Part shown: positions 34,209 through 42,706 of the stretch, in pieces | Layout of the letters: every line of letters begins with the position of its first letter | Numbering within the stretch: position 1 is the stretch's first letter | Virus record (IMG/VR): IMGVR_UViG_3300030202_002737 | Span: 1 to 64,000 of that record | Reading direction: 5' to 3' (one strand) | Source: a virus | Length of the DNA: 64,000 nt | Translations under genes and position numbers: made by a program | The notes under the pieces: generated by a model | The model's database searches: none | Seen by the model: only the letters and a program-made list of their open reading frames with translations | What the model was told of the DNA's origin: nothing

Positions 34209-34718
34209 ATGGCCATACAACAAAATTTACCAGGTGTAGATAATGATGAATTATTTAACCAAGCGTTTAATTGGGAACCTAAATACTCCAATCGATTTAT
34301 AATGTATATAGATGACATTCCATCATACCTTATTAAAGCAGCTGCAAGGCCATCGATGACAAATGGAGAAATTGTATTAGATCACATGAACATTGACAGA
34401 AAAGTTAAAGGAAAGTCTAGGTGGAATGATATATCAATTACATTATATGATCCAATTGTACCTTCCGGAGCACAAGCTGTAATGGATTGGGTAAGAAAAC
34501 ACCATGAATCATTAACTGGTAGAGATGGGTATTCATCTGATTATAAAAAACAAATAACATTTAATTCATTATCTCCAACGGGAGAGTTTATTGAAGAATG
34601 GACTTTAAATGGAGCATTTATTTTAGATACTAATTTTGGTCAAATGGATTGGTCAAATGAAGAAGCAGTCACAATTGAAATGACACTCAAATATGATTAT
34701 GCAGTATTACAATATTAA
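34209..34718 (+). CDS. Tail tube protein (gp19-like)
   Basis: The inner tube subunit, 169 residues (T4 gp19 is 163). FNWEPKYSNRFIMYIDDIPSYLIKAAARPS at the N-terminus is the usual tube opening. It is followed by SRWNDISITLYDPI and the C-terminal FNSLSPTGEFIEEWTLNGAF with TIEMTLKYDYAVL. It stacks as hexamers inside the sheath. A terminator lies directly after it, so sheath and tube form one late unit or two class A units. Confidence 0.95.
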   Translation: MAIQQNLPGVDNDELFNQAFNWEPKYSNRFIMYIDDIPSYLIKAAARPSMTNGEIVLDHMNIDRKVKGKSRWNDISITLYDPIVPSGAQAVMDWVRKHHESLTGRDGYSSDYKKQITFNSLSPTGEFIEEWTLNGAFILDTNFGQMDWSNEEAVTIEMTLKYDYAVLQY

Positions 34719-34736
34719 TATTTAATTATATTATAA

Positions 34737-34761
34737 TGGGAGTAGTTTTACTCCCATTTTT
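34737..34761 (+). terminator. Rho-independent terminator after tail tube gene
   Basis: TGGGAGTA and TACTCCCA form a perfect 8-base-pair stem over a GTTT loop, followed by five T residues. ACTGTTT follows at 34762-34768, then a class A box. Confidence 0.9.
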
Positions 34762-34772
34762 ACTGTTTAGTA

Positions 34773-34781
34773 ATATTTATA
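34773..34781 (+). promoter_or_regulatory. Class A promoter-like box ATATTTATA
   Basis: Four bases after the ACTGTTT behind the tube terminator and 21 bases before the ATG at 34803. Candidate late promoter element. Confidence 0.6.
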
Positions 34782-34802
34782 TTAAAGTTATAAAGGAATA
34801 CA

Positions 34803-35576
34803 ATGGCAAAACACACCGATCGTTATGATAATGATAATTTAATAAATCTAGCTAAACAAAAATATGAAACTTCACAAAGAAGTACATTACCAACAGAAAT
34901 TGTTTATTTACCAAGCAAAGGAAAGATATATCCAAAGAGCAGTCCTTTAAGCGAAGGAAAGTTAGAAATGCGATATATGACTGCATATGATGAAGATATA
35001 TTAACAAATACATCATATTTGGAAGACGGAATCACATTAGATAAATTATTAGAAGCATTAATTATTACAAATGTTAACGTTAATGATATTGCATTAGTAG
35101 ACAAAGATGCATTAATAATATCTGCAAGAATTGTTAGCTACGGAGCTAAATATCCAGTATCAATTATAGATCCAAATACAGGCACCACGTTAACTAGATC
35201 AGTAGATTTAAAAAAATTAAAATATAAAGACTTTGATGTTGATTCTGATGATGCTGGAGAAATAACATATAAATTACCATCTGGTACTATTATAAAATAT
35301 TCATATATATCAACTGCCGATAACAAAGACATAGACACAACTAAAAATATTTCTTCATTTTTAATGAAAGTGATTAAACAAGTAGATGACTCTAGAAAGC
35401 TTGGTGATATAGAAGATTTTATCAAATACAAATTTCTTATACAAGATTCGAAAAGCTTTCAAAACCATGTTTTTAAAAATTCTCCTGGTGTAAATTTTGA
35501 ATATGAGTTTGAAGGTGAAGACGGAGGCACCTTTACTGCCGGGTTTCCGCTTGGATCAGACCTTTTTTGGCCTTAG
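34803..35576 (+). CDS. Tail assembly or baseplate hub protein (gp26-like or tail chaperone)
   Basis: A 257-residue protein. LPSKGKIYPKSSPLSEGKLEMRYMTAYDED at the N-terminus, then LDKLLEALIITNVNVNDIALVDKDALIISARI, matches a recurrent T4-like pattern sometimes called gp26-like. It lies between tube and tape measure, the classical place of tail assembly chaperones. The last 80 bases overlap the next gene in the +1 frame, and a T6 run sits just before the stop. Baseplate hub versus chaperone cannot be decided from sequence alone. Confidence 0.6.
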   Translation: MAKHTDRYDNDNLINLAKQKYETSQRSTLPTEIVYLPSKGKIYPKSSPLSEGKLEMRYMTAYDEDILTNTSYLEDGITLDKLLEALIITNVNVNDIALVDKDALIISARIVSYGAKYPVSIIDPNTGTTLTRSVDLKKLKYKDFDVDSDDAGEITYKLPSGTIIKYSYISTADNKDIDTTKNISSFLMKVIKQVDDSRKLGDIEDFIKYKFLIQDSKSFQNHVFKNSPGVNFEYEFEGEDGGTFTAGFPLGSDLFWP

Positions 35577-35793
35577 TCCAAAAGATAGACCAAAACTACA
35601 TGATCTTATATTTGATTTAGTTTGGGTAGGAGAAGGTCGTTGGGATTGGAATACCATATATAATATGCCAGTTTTCTTGAGAAACTTTTATGTTAAAAAA
35701 CTTAATAAGATGTCTGCAGACAGAAAACAACAAGTAGAAGCCACAAAACAATCAAGTACTTCTAAAAAAACAATCACAAAACCTCCTTTCTAA
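35497..35793 (+). CDS. Overlapping tail gene, possible frameshift extension
   Basis: A 98-residue reading frame that overlaps the 257-residue gene by 80 bases. The convincing part starts at LLPGFRLDQTFFGLSPKDR and continues RPKLHDLIFDLVWVGEGRWDW, then MPVFLRNFYVKKLNKM, a compact globular-looking helical domain. It could start at the ATG at 35497 or be fused to the upstream gene by a +1 slip on TTT-T at 35563-35568. The pair then resembles the G/GT-type chaperone arrangement. Its coding status is well supported; the mode of translation is not. Confidence 0.65.
   Translation: MNMSLKVKTEAPLLPGFRLDQTFFGLSPKDRPKLHDLIFDLVWVGEGRWDWNTIYNMPVFLRNFYVKKLNKMSADRKQQVEATKQSSTSKKTITKPPF
35563..35568 (+). 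promoter_or_regulatory. Possible slippery T6 run
   Basis: CTT-TTT-TGG in the upstream frame lets the P-site codon TTT (35565-35567) re-pair as TTT (35566-35568) in the +1 frame, eight bases before the upstream TAG. The shift needed is +1 (or -2), not the common -1. Confidence 0.3.
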
Positions 35794-35802
35794 ATATTTA
35801 TA
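35794..35802 (+). promoter_or_regulatory. Class A promoter-like box ATATTTATA
   Basis: Just after the preceding stop, 18 bases before the ATG at 35821. Candidate late promoter element. Confidence 0.6.
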
Positions 35803-35820
35803 TAAAATAAAGGACGGTTA

Positions 35821-37557
35821 ATGAACTATGTTTACAATCACATATTAATACAAGATTTAAAAAACTTACCTAAACACGGCCAATCTGAAGCTGAGAATTT
35901 AAATGAACAATATAAAGAAGCATTCGAAGCATATATAGATGAACGATCTTTAAACAAACAAATATCAATATTAGAAGTTCTACAATCAAGAACAGAAGAC
36001 CTGATAAAATCAGTTACTGTTCTAGAAGCTCGAGCTTTAGGATTGCAAAAAGCATTTAATTTAACAACGGATACATCCCGAAAACAAGCAATTGAATTAG
36101 ATAAAGTTGCAATTGCTTTAAAGGTAAACGCAAGATTATCAAAACAATATACTTCAGACATGGCAAAGTTTATGCCAGGTCAAATTAAAAATATAACGGC
36201 TAATAAAGAATACAACAAAGAATTACAATTAACAAATGATTTCTTAAGAAATCGTTTAGGCTTAGATGCTCAACAAGCATTTAGTATTAGAAAACTAGCT
36301 AATCTACAAGGCAAATCAGTAACAGAAGTAATAAGAGATGCAGAACAAATAAATAAGGAATTAATTGATGAAGAAGGATATGCCGGCGGAATAGTTGATA
36401 TACTATCAGAGATGGCCAACTTAAATAGTGATATAGCTATACAATACGGCCGAGGCATACCTGGACAGTTAGAAAAATCTGTAATAGCTGCAAAGAAATT
36501 TGGGTTAACATTAGGTGATTTAAATAAAACCGCCGGAGCCATGTTAGATATAGAAAGTGCAACCACCTCAGCTGTTGAATATCAAATATTTACCGGAAAA
36601 AAATTAGAAGGACAAAAATATAAAAATGTAGCAGCTGCATATAACCAAGCTACCATCGAAGGTGATTCTGAAAAGCAAATGGATATAATGGTAGATCTTA
36701 TAAAAACACAAGGTCATGAATTAAAAAATAACTTTAAAGCAAGAGAAGCCACTGCAAAATATCTTGGAATTGAAACCAGACAAATAACAGATATGTTATC
36801 AATGATGGAAGAATACAACAAGCTTGGTCAAATGAATGTAGAGCAACGCGAAGGTGAATCGGATGAAGACTTCGAAAAACGAAAAGCAGAGAGGAAAGGC
36901 ACTGGAGCTGGTGTAGGCGGAGTATTAGACGGTACCGGCGGTAAGACAATTGAACAATATATAAAAGAGCTATCAGATCTGAGGAGTACTCAAACTACCA
37001 TTGAACGAGTTGACGATGCACAAGAAAACAGAAAAGCTGTTATGTCTGTATCGGCTAGTAACAACGCATTTTCTTCAGCTGAAGTAGTTGACACCGCTAA
37101 CAACCTAATGGATAAATTGGCTGCAGGTCTATCAGCTGAAGACGGAATAGTAGAATTTGCAATTGGAACTGCAACTATAGTTGCCGATGTATTAAACTTA
37201 GCCGATACAGGTAACGCTCTAGTAACCGCTTTAAAAGAGAAAGATACCGGATTTGATACAGAAAGTCCCGATACTACTGCTGCAGTTGATACGAAAAATG
37301 ATGCATTCATACGAGTTAATGATACTATATTATTTGATCCAAATGATAAAATTAATATAATGGCATCAACAAGCCAAGGTTCATTAGATAAAACAACTGC
37401 AAACATGGCCGGAGGTTCATCAAATGACACATCTAATATAGGTCAACAAGTAGCTACTGCAATAGCTGGTATGTCATTTGTTGTTAATAATAGTTTTAAT
37501 GGAGAAGAAATAATAACTGCAATGGAAATAATCCAGGGAAATAAAATGAACGCTTAA
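35821..37557 (+). CDS. Putative tail tape measure protein (gp29 analogue)
   Basis: A 578-residue, long-helical protein close in length to T4 gp29 (590), which sets tail length. Helical repeats run from residue 30 to about 370. The segment KKFGLTLGDLNKTAGAMLDIESATTSAVEYQIFTGKKL near 225-262 is the kind of sequence seen in tape measures of T4-like phages. The C-terminal 200 residues are Ala/Gly/Asp-rich and less ordered. Location after the chaperone-like pair and before baseplate genes fits. Identity rests on length, helicity and position. Confidence 0.6.
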   Translation: MNYVYNHILIQDLKNLPKHGQSEAENLNEQYKEAFEAYIDERSLNKQISILEVLQSRTEDLIKSVTVLEARALGLQKAFNLTTDTSRKQAIELDKVAIALKVNARLSKQYTSDMAKFMPGQIKNITANKEYNKELQLTNDFLRNRLGLDAQQAFSIRKLANLQGKSVTEVIRDAEQINKELIDEEGYAGGIVDILSEMANLNSDIAIQYGRGIPGQLEKSVIAAKKFGLTLGDLNKTAGAMLDIESATTSAVEYQIFTGKKLEGQKYKNVAAAYNQATIEGDSEKQMDIMVDLIKTQGHELKNNFKAREATAKYLGIETRQITDMLSMMEEYNKLGQMNVEQREGESDEDFEKRKAERKGTGAGVGGVLDGTGGKTIEQYIKELSDLRSTQTTIERVDDAQENRKAVMSVSASNNAFSSAEVVDTANNLMDKLAAGLSAEDGIVEFAIGTATIVADVLNLADTGNALVTALKEKDTGFDTESPDTTAAVDTKNDAFIRVNDTILFDPNDKINIMASTSQGSLDKTTANMAGGSSNDTSNIGQQVATAIAGMSFVVNNSFNGEEIITAMEIIQGNKMNA

Positions 37558-37565
37558 GGAAATAT

Positions 37566-39572
37566 ATGCCAATATTATATACAAATACAAACCCATATCA
37601 ACCTAACGGATATACACCAATTCAATATGGCACAGGCAATGGAGTTCAAGGAAATGAGTTCCAGACCAATTGGCGATATCAACCTAACGGCATCTTCACC
37701 AACGTCGGCTTAGGTAATGGACCAGATAACCCATTCTTCAATACTTTCCCATACCAAGATAACGGATATGCACCAATCCAAGTAGGCACAGGTGCAGGCC
37801 CAATTCACAATCAATATTTCAATATTTTTCATTATCAACATAATGGACCTTTTCCAATTCAATATGGTCAAGGAATTGGACCAGATAACCCATTCTTCAA
37901 TACTAATCCATACCAACTTCCTGTTTCTGATCCATTAAAAGATGGTCGAGGAATTGGTCCAGATAACCCATTCTTCAATACTTTTCATTATGAAGATAAT
38001 GTAGGTACGCAAATACTAAAACCAGGAATTGGTCCAGATAACCCATTTTATAATACTAATCCATATGGGCCAGAAGGAAAACCAGACCCAGAAGTAGGCA
38101 CCGCTGATTATGCAGACCATTACGCAGAATTGCCAGTACCAGAGACAGTATTTAAACAACCAAACACATTTAACTTGATTGGCACATATCCTAATGCCGG
38201 CACTAATCCGGATATTTCTTCGAAGATTGGCATCTCGGAAATGGGCGGTGATATCAATGGCGAAGATATTCTTAGATCATCTGGAATTAGTTTAGCTAGT
38301 GGATTAACTTCAAACACAGCTATTACTGGATTGATTGGGGGCGGAGGAAAACAACGTACATCATATAAATTATTATCAAAAGATAAAATAAAAACTATAC
38401 AAGATTCATTTCTACCATACTATGATTTTAGAAGAGAAATTGGAACATTAGGAAAAGACACAAGAGTCGACGGCGCCGCAGCATTATTACGAGGATCTGC
38501 ACTAGCCGGAGCATATTCAGCAGCTTCATTAGCACCAGGCGGAGCATATAGCGTTTTTAATTTAGAATCAACATATGGCTTTGGTAGTTATACTGGGTTT
38601 AATCCGCAATCAAAAAAAGATTTTACATTAAGAAGTAATGTAGCAACTAGATGGCAACCTTCAGGCGACAACCGCAAAGGCGGATTTATACAAACTATTA
38701 ATCCTATAGAAATAGCTACTCAATTTAGAGGAGATAAAGTCAATGTAATAGATTTTGGACAAAAGTCTCATGGCCAAATTTACAAATGGAGGCCTCCATT
38801 AACTTTAAATGAAACATCATTTGGAGCTGCATTAGACGCACTAGGATCTGGAACTACCAGAGACCTTGTTAAATTTTATTTTACAGGTCCTAAATTAACA
38901 GCTAATCCTACAGAAGGAACAAAAGATGATGTATTAGTTTTTAGAGCTATGATAAGTTCATTAACAGACACATTTAATGCATCATGGAATCCAGTAAAAT
39001 ATATTGGAAGGGCAGATCCTAATTACACATACCAAGGGTACGGCAGACAATTTGACGTTAACTTCACAGTATATGCATCCGATCGAGACGAAATGAAACC
39101 AATGTATCGTAAATTAAATTATTTAGCTTCATATACTGCTCCTACATATTCTGACGATACTTTAACAATGGAAGCACCATGGCTAAGAATAACAATCGGA
39201 GATTTATTAATACATCAACCTGTTGTACTAACTAGTGTATATTATACATTTGTAGATTCTGATACAACATGGGAAACAAATTTAGTAAAAGATCCCATGA
39301 TGATGCAAGCTCCATTTAAAGTGGAAGTGTCAGTACAATTCAATGTGATAACAGATTATTTACCACAAAAAGGCGGAAGAATGTATTCATTAGCTTCTAG
39401 ATTTGATAAAAATAGTGTTCCGAAAGCTGGTGGCCACAATTGGTTAAGTGATGCTGAAGGATCTTTATTGTCAGAGAATTTATCAAATAAAGACAAGTTT
39501 ATAGAAGGGGTTAAAGCAGCTGCTGAACCATTTACAGATGCGTTTAAAAAAATAACAGGAGTCGGAGACTAA
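37566..39572 (+). CDS. Baseplate or tail-tube-junction protein with N-terminal repeats
   Basis: A 668-residue protein. The first 170 residues are repeats of GPDNPFFNT..Y and YQPNGYTPIQYGTG with unusual codon use. The C-terminal half reads like gp48/gp54-type tube-junction proteins: VFRAMISSLTDTFNASWNPVKYIGR, then RQFDVNFTVYASDRDEMKPMYRKLNYLASY and APWLRITIGDLL. That part probably has the tube fold and joins baseplate to tube. The repeat region may be an external whisker or spacer. The start follows the tape measure by eight bases. Confidence 0.6.
   Translation: MPILYTNTNPYQPNGYTPIQYGTGNGVQGNEFQTNWRYQPNGIFTNVGLGNGPDNPFFNTFPYQDNGYAPIQVGTGAGPIHNQYFNIFHYQHNGPFPIQYGQGIGPDNPFFNTNPYQLPVSDPLKDGRGIGPDNPFFNTFHYEDNVGTQILKPGIGPDNPFYNTNPYGPEGKPDPEVGTADYADHYAELPVPETVFKQPNTFNLIGTYPNAGTNPDISSKIGISEMGGDINGEDILRSSGISLASGLTSNTAITGLIGGGGKQRTSYKLLSKDKIKTIQDSFLPYYDFRREIGTLGKDTRVDGAAALLRGSALAGAYSAASLAPGGAYSVFNLESTYGFGSYTGFNPQSKKDFTLRSNVATRWQPSGDNRKGGFIQTINPIEIATQFRGDKVNVIDFGQKSHGQIYKWRPPLTLNETSFGAALDALGSGTTRDLVKFYFTGPKLTANPTEGTKDDVLVFRAMISSLTDTFNASWNPVKYIGRADPNYTYQGYGRQFDVNFTVYASDRDEMKPMYRKLNYLASYTAPTYSDDTLTMEAPWLRITIGDLLIHQPVVLTSVYYTFVDSDTTWETNLVKDPMMMQAPFKVEVSVQFNVITDYLPQKGGRMYSLASRFDKNSVPKAGGHNWLSDAEGSLLSENLSNKDKFIEGVKAAAEPFTDAFKKITGVGD
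37719..38057 (+). repeat. Four imperfect repeats encoding GPDNPFFNT
   Basis: 27-base units at 37719-37745, 37878-37904, 37956-37982 and 38031-38057 share CCAGATAACCCATT. The first three are nearly identical in bases, so they are recent or homogenised, unlike the diverged fibre repeats. Confidence 0.85.
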
Positions 39573-39573
39573 T

Positions 39574-39876
39574 ATGTCAAGTAGATATGCAAATTCAAAA
39601 ACGATAAAAGATAAAAATGGTAAACGTAAACTATCAACCGTAATATTACCAGTTGTTCCAACAACTAATCTAGATACATATATAATAACTAGTGGAATAG
39701 AACGGTTAGATAAATTAGCATACGATTTTTATGATGATGCCACATTATGGTGGATCATTGCAGAATCAAATAGTTTACCAAAAGGTACCCTAATTATTCC
39801 AGCAAATACTAGATTACGAATTCCACCTAAAGGAAATATACAAGATTTAATAAGTGACGAAAACAATCAAAGATGA
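39574..39876 (+). CDS. Baseplate wedge protein (gp53-like)
   Basis: A 100-residue protein, shorter than T4 gp53 (196). It contains GIERLDKLAYDFYDDATLWWIIAESNSLPKGT followed by IIPANTRLRIPP, the LysM-like block that gp53 carries (RLDsLAyefYgD.slWWiIA..N....g...ip.g..lriP). Gp53 joins baseplate wedges around the hub. The stop overlaps the next start by four bases (ATGA), indicating coupled translation with the following baseplate gene. Confidence 0.7.
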   Translation: MSSRYANSKTIKDKNGKRKLSTVILPVVPTTNLDTYIITSGIERLDKLAYDFYDDATLWWIIAESNSLPKGTLIIPANTRLRIPPKGNIQDLISDENNQR

Positions 39877-42038
39877 GCGATATATTTTATTCCCAAGTTA
39901 ATCGAAAGTTAGCAAATGAACTTGAATTAAGAGGCCAGGCAGGAAAAACTGGTCGTAGTACCAAACAATTAAATTATATGTTGGGTAAAATTGCAAATGT
40001 AGAATTAACAGCATATCAAGCAAAAGACAATCCAACAGAAGAATCTAAAACGATATCAACTGAAGATGTCCCTTTATATACTCTAGGAGGTAAAAAGTTA
40101 AGATCAGGCCTGTTTATGCCATCTGGAGAAGATGGATATTTAAATCGACATTCCAAAAGGCCAGAACCAGTTATAACCGGTGTTACAGTTAATATTGCAG
40201 ATAATGCACAATTTGCAATAAATACTTCTACTGTAACAATATTAATTCAAGATCCAATTGATTTAGATGTAATAGAAAGAATTTTTTTTAAGCCAGGTCG
40301 TGTAGTTAAATTAACAGTACAACATCCAGAATCTGCTATATTGAGTGAAGACGAACCTGGTCTTCCAGGAAATGCCCTATCTAAATCAGAATTAGTAACG
40401 TCAACAAGGATTTTACAAAATGAATTTCCTGCAGAAATGATTGATGAATTTTTAAAAATGGATAGGCTAGTATTTACTGGATTGGTAAGCTCGTTTAATA
40501 TAAAATATAATGATGACGTATCAATAACAGCTACATTAAGTTTACGAGCAACTGCCGGCACCTACCCAGACGCATCATTTTTTATAACCAATCCAGATAT
40601 AGAATTATTAACTAGAGACGAAACAGTTGATCAAGAAATCGGATCAGCTGATACTTCTCAAAATTTTCATGAATTTATTCAGAAAAAAGTAAATACTGAA
40701 TTAAAAGATTCCAATGACGGATACACAAATCCTATAGAAATTCCAATTTCAAAAAAAATTACTATAAACGAAGAAGATATAGCCCTGAATGATCGTTCTA
40801 TATTATATGGTTCATTAAAAAAGCAAAAAAAGGATAATGCCGATGCAGTTAAATCAAAGAAGCCTGAAGATACCTTTATAACATTAGGATTGTTAATTGA
40901 CTATCTAGATGACTATATAGGTGCCGTAATTAAAAATAATTCTACTACTATAGGAAACCAAGATTTATTATTTTGCAATGATCAATTATGTTTTAGTAAT
41001 TATTATGAACATTTAGTTTCTGCAGATCCAACTAGAGTATTATTATGGCCTGGAACCAATGATTTTAATACAAATGTATATAGACAATTTCCTGAATCGC
41101 GATCTGGTATAACAGCTTATAGCCAAACCTCTCCAAAGACACCTGGTTTTTTTGAAAATAGAGAATTTCAAAAATTTGATACTGCGGGAGAAGACGCCGG
41201 TATGACAGAATCAAAAACATATGGTCATCCGTCAAGGATTTATATTAATTTAAAAGTAATAAAAGAAATAGTAGAAACATTAACAGCTGAATCAACTGCG
41301 GAAAAGCCAACTACAATAAAACAATTTTTAAATAAAATTAAAGAAGAAATAGGACAGCAGACTTCATATGCTATAAGAATGGCATTAATACAACATCCTG
41401 ATATTCCAGATGCACTGTTATATTATGATACTAATTATCTAGGAAAAGATAAACAAGCCGTACCAGAATTTGAAATTCCTGTTTTTTCAGGTAAAGGCTC
41501 AGGCACGGTTGTGAGAGAATTTAAATTAGGATTTGACTTACCTGATGCATATAAAACAACATTGATCGGATTTGCTGGAACGCAACCTTCTGCAACTTCA
41601 TTAACGGCATTTAATCCATATATTTTTAGCGATTCTGAAGAAGCAAAAGCTATACGTAAAGATGAATTTGAAAAAAATTATATTGCTAGTTTAATGGCTA
41701 TTAAAAATGCAAAAGAAGCATATGGTAATGATCAAAGTGAGTCTAATATAGCATCATTGCAAAAGGCAATATCTGGTCATATTGCCTATCCCGATGTATC
41801 TCCAGAAAGTGCGTGTAATATAAATGCTCCAATTTGGCCAATGAATTTAGAATTTACAATAGATGGTATAAATGGATTCATATACGGCGATGTTTTATTT
41901 TTTAGAGGATTACCATCTAGATATAATCAACAATTTGTTTTTAATATTAGTAAAATAAAGCATACGATATCAGACTCGGGTGAATGGACTACAAGTATTA
42001 CCTGTTTTGCAAGATCACGTATATTAGAGATAACATAA
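39873..42038 (+). CDS. Large baseplate or hub protein, not firmly identified
   Basis: A 721-residue protein. Near 100-165 a beta-rich domain contains ITGVTVNIADNAQFAINTSTVTILIQDPIDL and KPGRVVKLTVQHPE, which reads like the first tube-fold domain of baseplate hub proteins (gp27/gpD type). The extreme C-terminus FNISKIKHTISDSGEWTTSITCFARSRI is typical of phage hub or late-control proteins, where it precedes the spike gene. Helical insertions lie between. I place it in the baseplate hub by these features and position. Confidence 0.5.
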   Translation: MSDIFYSQVNRKLANELELRGQAGKTGRSTKQLNYMLGKIANVELTAYQAKDNPTEESKTISTEDVPLYTLGGKKLRSGLFMPSGEDGYLNRHSKRPEPVITGVTVNIADNAQFAINTSTVTILIQDPIDLDVIERIFFKPGRVVKLTVQHPESAILSEDEPGLPGNALSKSELVTSTRILQNEFPAEMIDEFLKMDRLVFTGLVSSFNIKYNDDVSITATLSLRATAGTYPDASFFITNPDIELLTRDETVDQEIGSADTSQNFHEFIQKKVNTELKDSNDGYTNPIEIPISKKITINEEDIALNDRSILYGSLKKQKKDNADAVKSKKPEDTFITLGLLIDYLDDYIGAVIKNNSTTIGNQDLLFCNDQLCFSNYYEHLVSADPTRVLLWPGTNDFNTNVYRQFPESRSGITAYSQTSPKTPGFFENREFQKFDTAGEDAGMTESKTYGHPSRIYINLKVIKEIVETLTAESTAEKPTTIKQFLNKIKEEIGQQTSYAIRMALIQHPDIPDALLYYDTNYLGKDKQAVPEFEIPVFSGKGSGTVVREFKLGFDLPDAYKTTLIGFAGTQPSATSLTAFNPYIFSDSEEAKAIRKDEFEKNYIASLMAIKNAKEAYGNDQSESNIASLQKAISGHIAYPDVSPESACNINAPIWPMNLEFTIDGINGFIYGDVLFFRGLPSRYNQQFVFNISKIKHTISDSGEWTTSITCFARSRILEIT

Positions 42039-42667
42039 TGAGAAACAAAATATATTATTTAAATGATGAAATAAATAACGGATTATTTACTACCGGTAGT
42101 GAATGGATGTTAGAAGATTTAACAGAATACAAAGGATCTTACCATTCTTATATTACAGGCGAAGTATATACCGAAGCCGCATGGAATCCAATAACATCGA
42201 AGCCATTATTAAAATTTAAATTAAATGAAACAAATACTGTAGAATATAATACATTAAAACCTAATATTAAAACTTCATATGATTCAGTAACCCAAAGCCA
42301 ACCAACTATAAACAATGAAGATATAAAAAAGCAATCGATAACAAGATATTTTTTACAAAATGTATCATCACGAATTATATATGAAGTTGATAAAGAACAA
42401 TATGAATCCCATTCAACGCAAAAAATAGATGCTAATTTGTATACTGCAGTTAAATTAACATGGTTTATCGCAGGACTTAAAAATTCAAACCACCACAGAA
42501 ATCAACTTACTAGTATCAAACAAAAAGCAGTATACGAAAAAAATGCAGAGCAAATTGAAATTGCTGCAGCCATAATGCCAAATATACGAAATTATCTAAC
42601 TAATTTAGAAGAATTTTATTTTGATACCTCATATATATCTCCACCAGATATAAATGGATTAGAATAA
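42038..42667 (+). CDS. Conserved-looking virion-region protein, unknown function
   Basis: A 209-residue protein from the ATG at 42038 that shares its A with the previous stop; an in-frame ATG at 41984 lies inside the previous gene. The N-terminus IYYLNDEINNGLFTTGSEWMLED is followed by EYKGSYHSYITGEVYTEAAW, a pattern seen next to T4-like baseplate genes. The C-terminus is helical. It is the last gene before the class B region of the PolA-like gene, so probably the last structural gene of this block. Confidence 0.7.
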   Translation: MRNKIYYLNDEINNGLFTTGSEWMLEDLTEYKGSYHSYITGEVYTEAAWNPITSKPLLKFKLNETNTVEYNTLKPNIKTSYDSVTQSQPTINNEDIKKQSITRYFLQNVSSRIIYEVDKEQYESHSTQKIDANLYTAVKLTWFIAGLKNSNHHRNQLTSIKQKAVYEKNAEQIEIAAAIMPNIRNYLTNLEEFYFDTSYISPPDINGLE

Positions 42668-42669
42668 AT

Positions 42670-42699
42670 TTGGATTTTTATAAATAATTTATTATTATA
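42670..42699 (+). promoter_or_regulatory. Class B promoter-like pair TTGGAT-17-TATTATA
   Basis: TTGGAT at 42670-42675 and TATTATA at 42693-42699, 17 bases apart, ending 7 bases before the ATG at 42707. It starts the PolA-like operon. Confidence 0.6.
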
Positions 42700-42706
42700 T
42701 TAATGT

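Noticed and set aside
42679-42686. Exact T4 late box TATAAATA before the PolA-like gene
   Set aside because: It lies within the spacer of a class B pair, and the box is not repeated before other genes in this orientation; probably chance.
42679-42699. Possible integration or attachment site among AT repeats
   Set aside because: No integrase, tRNA end or direct repeat pair is visible in the window.
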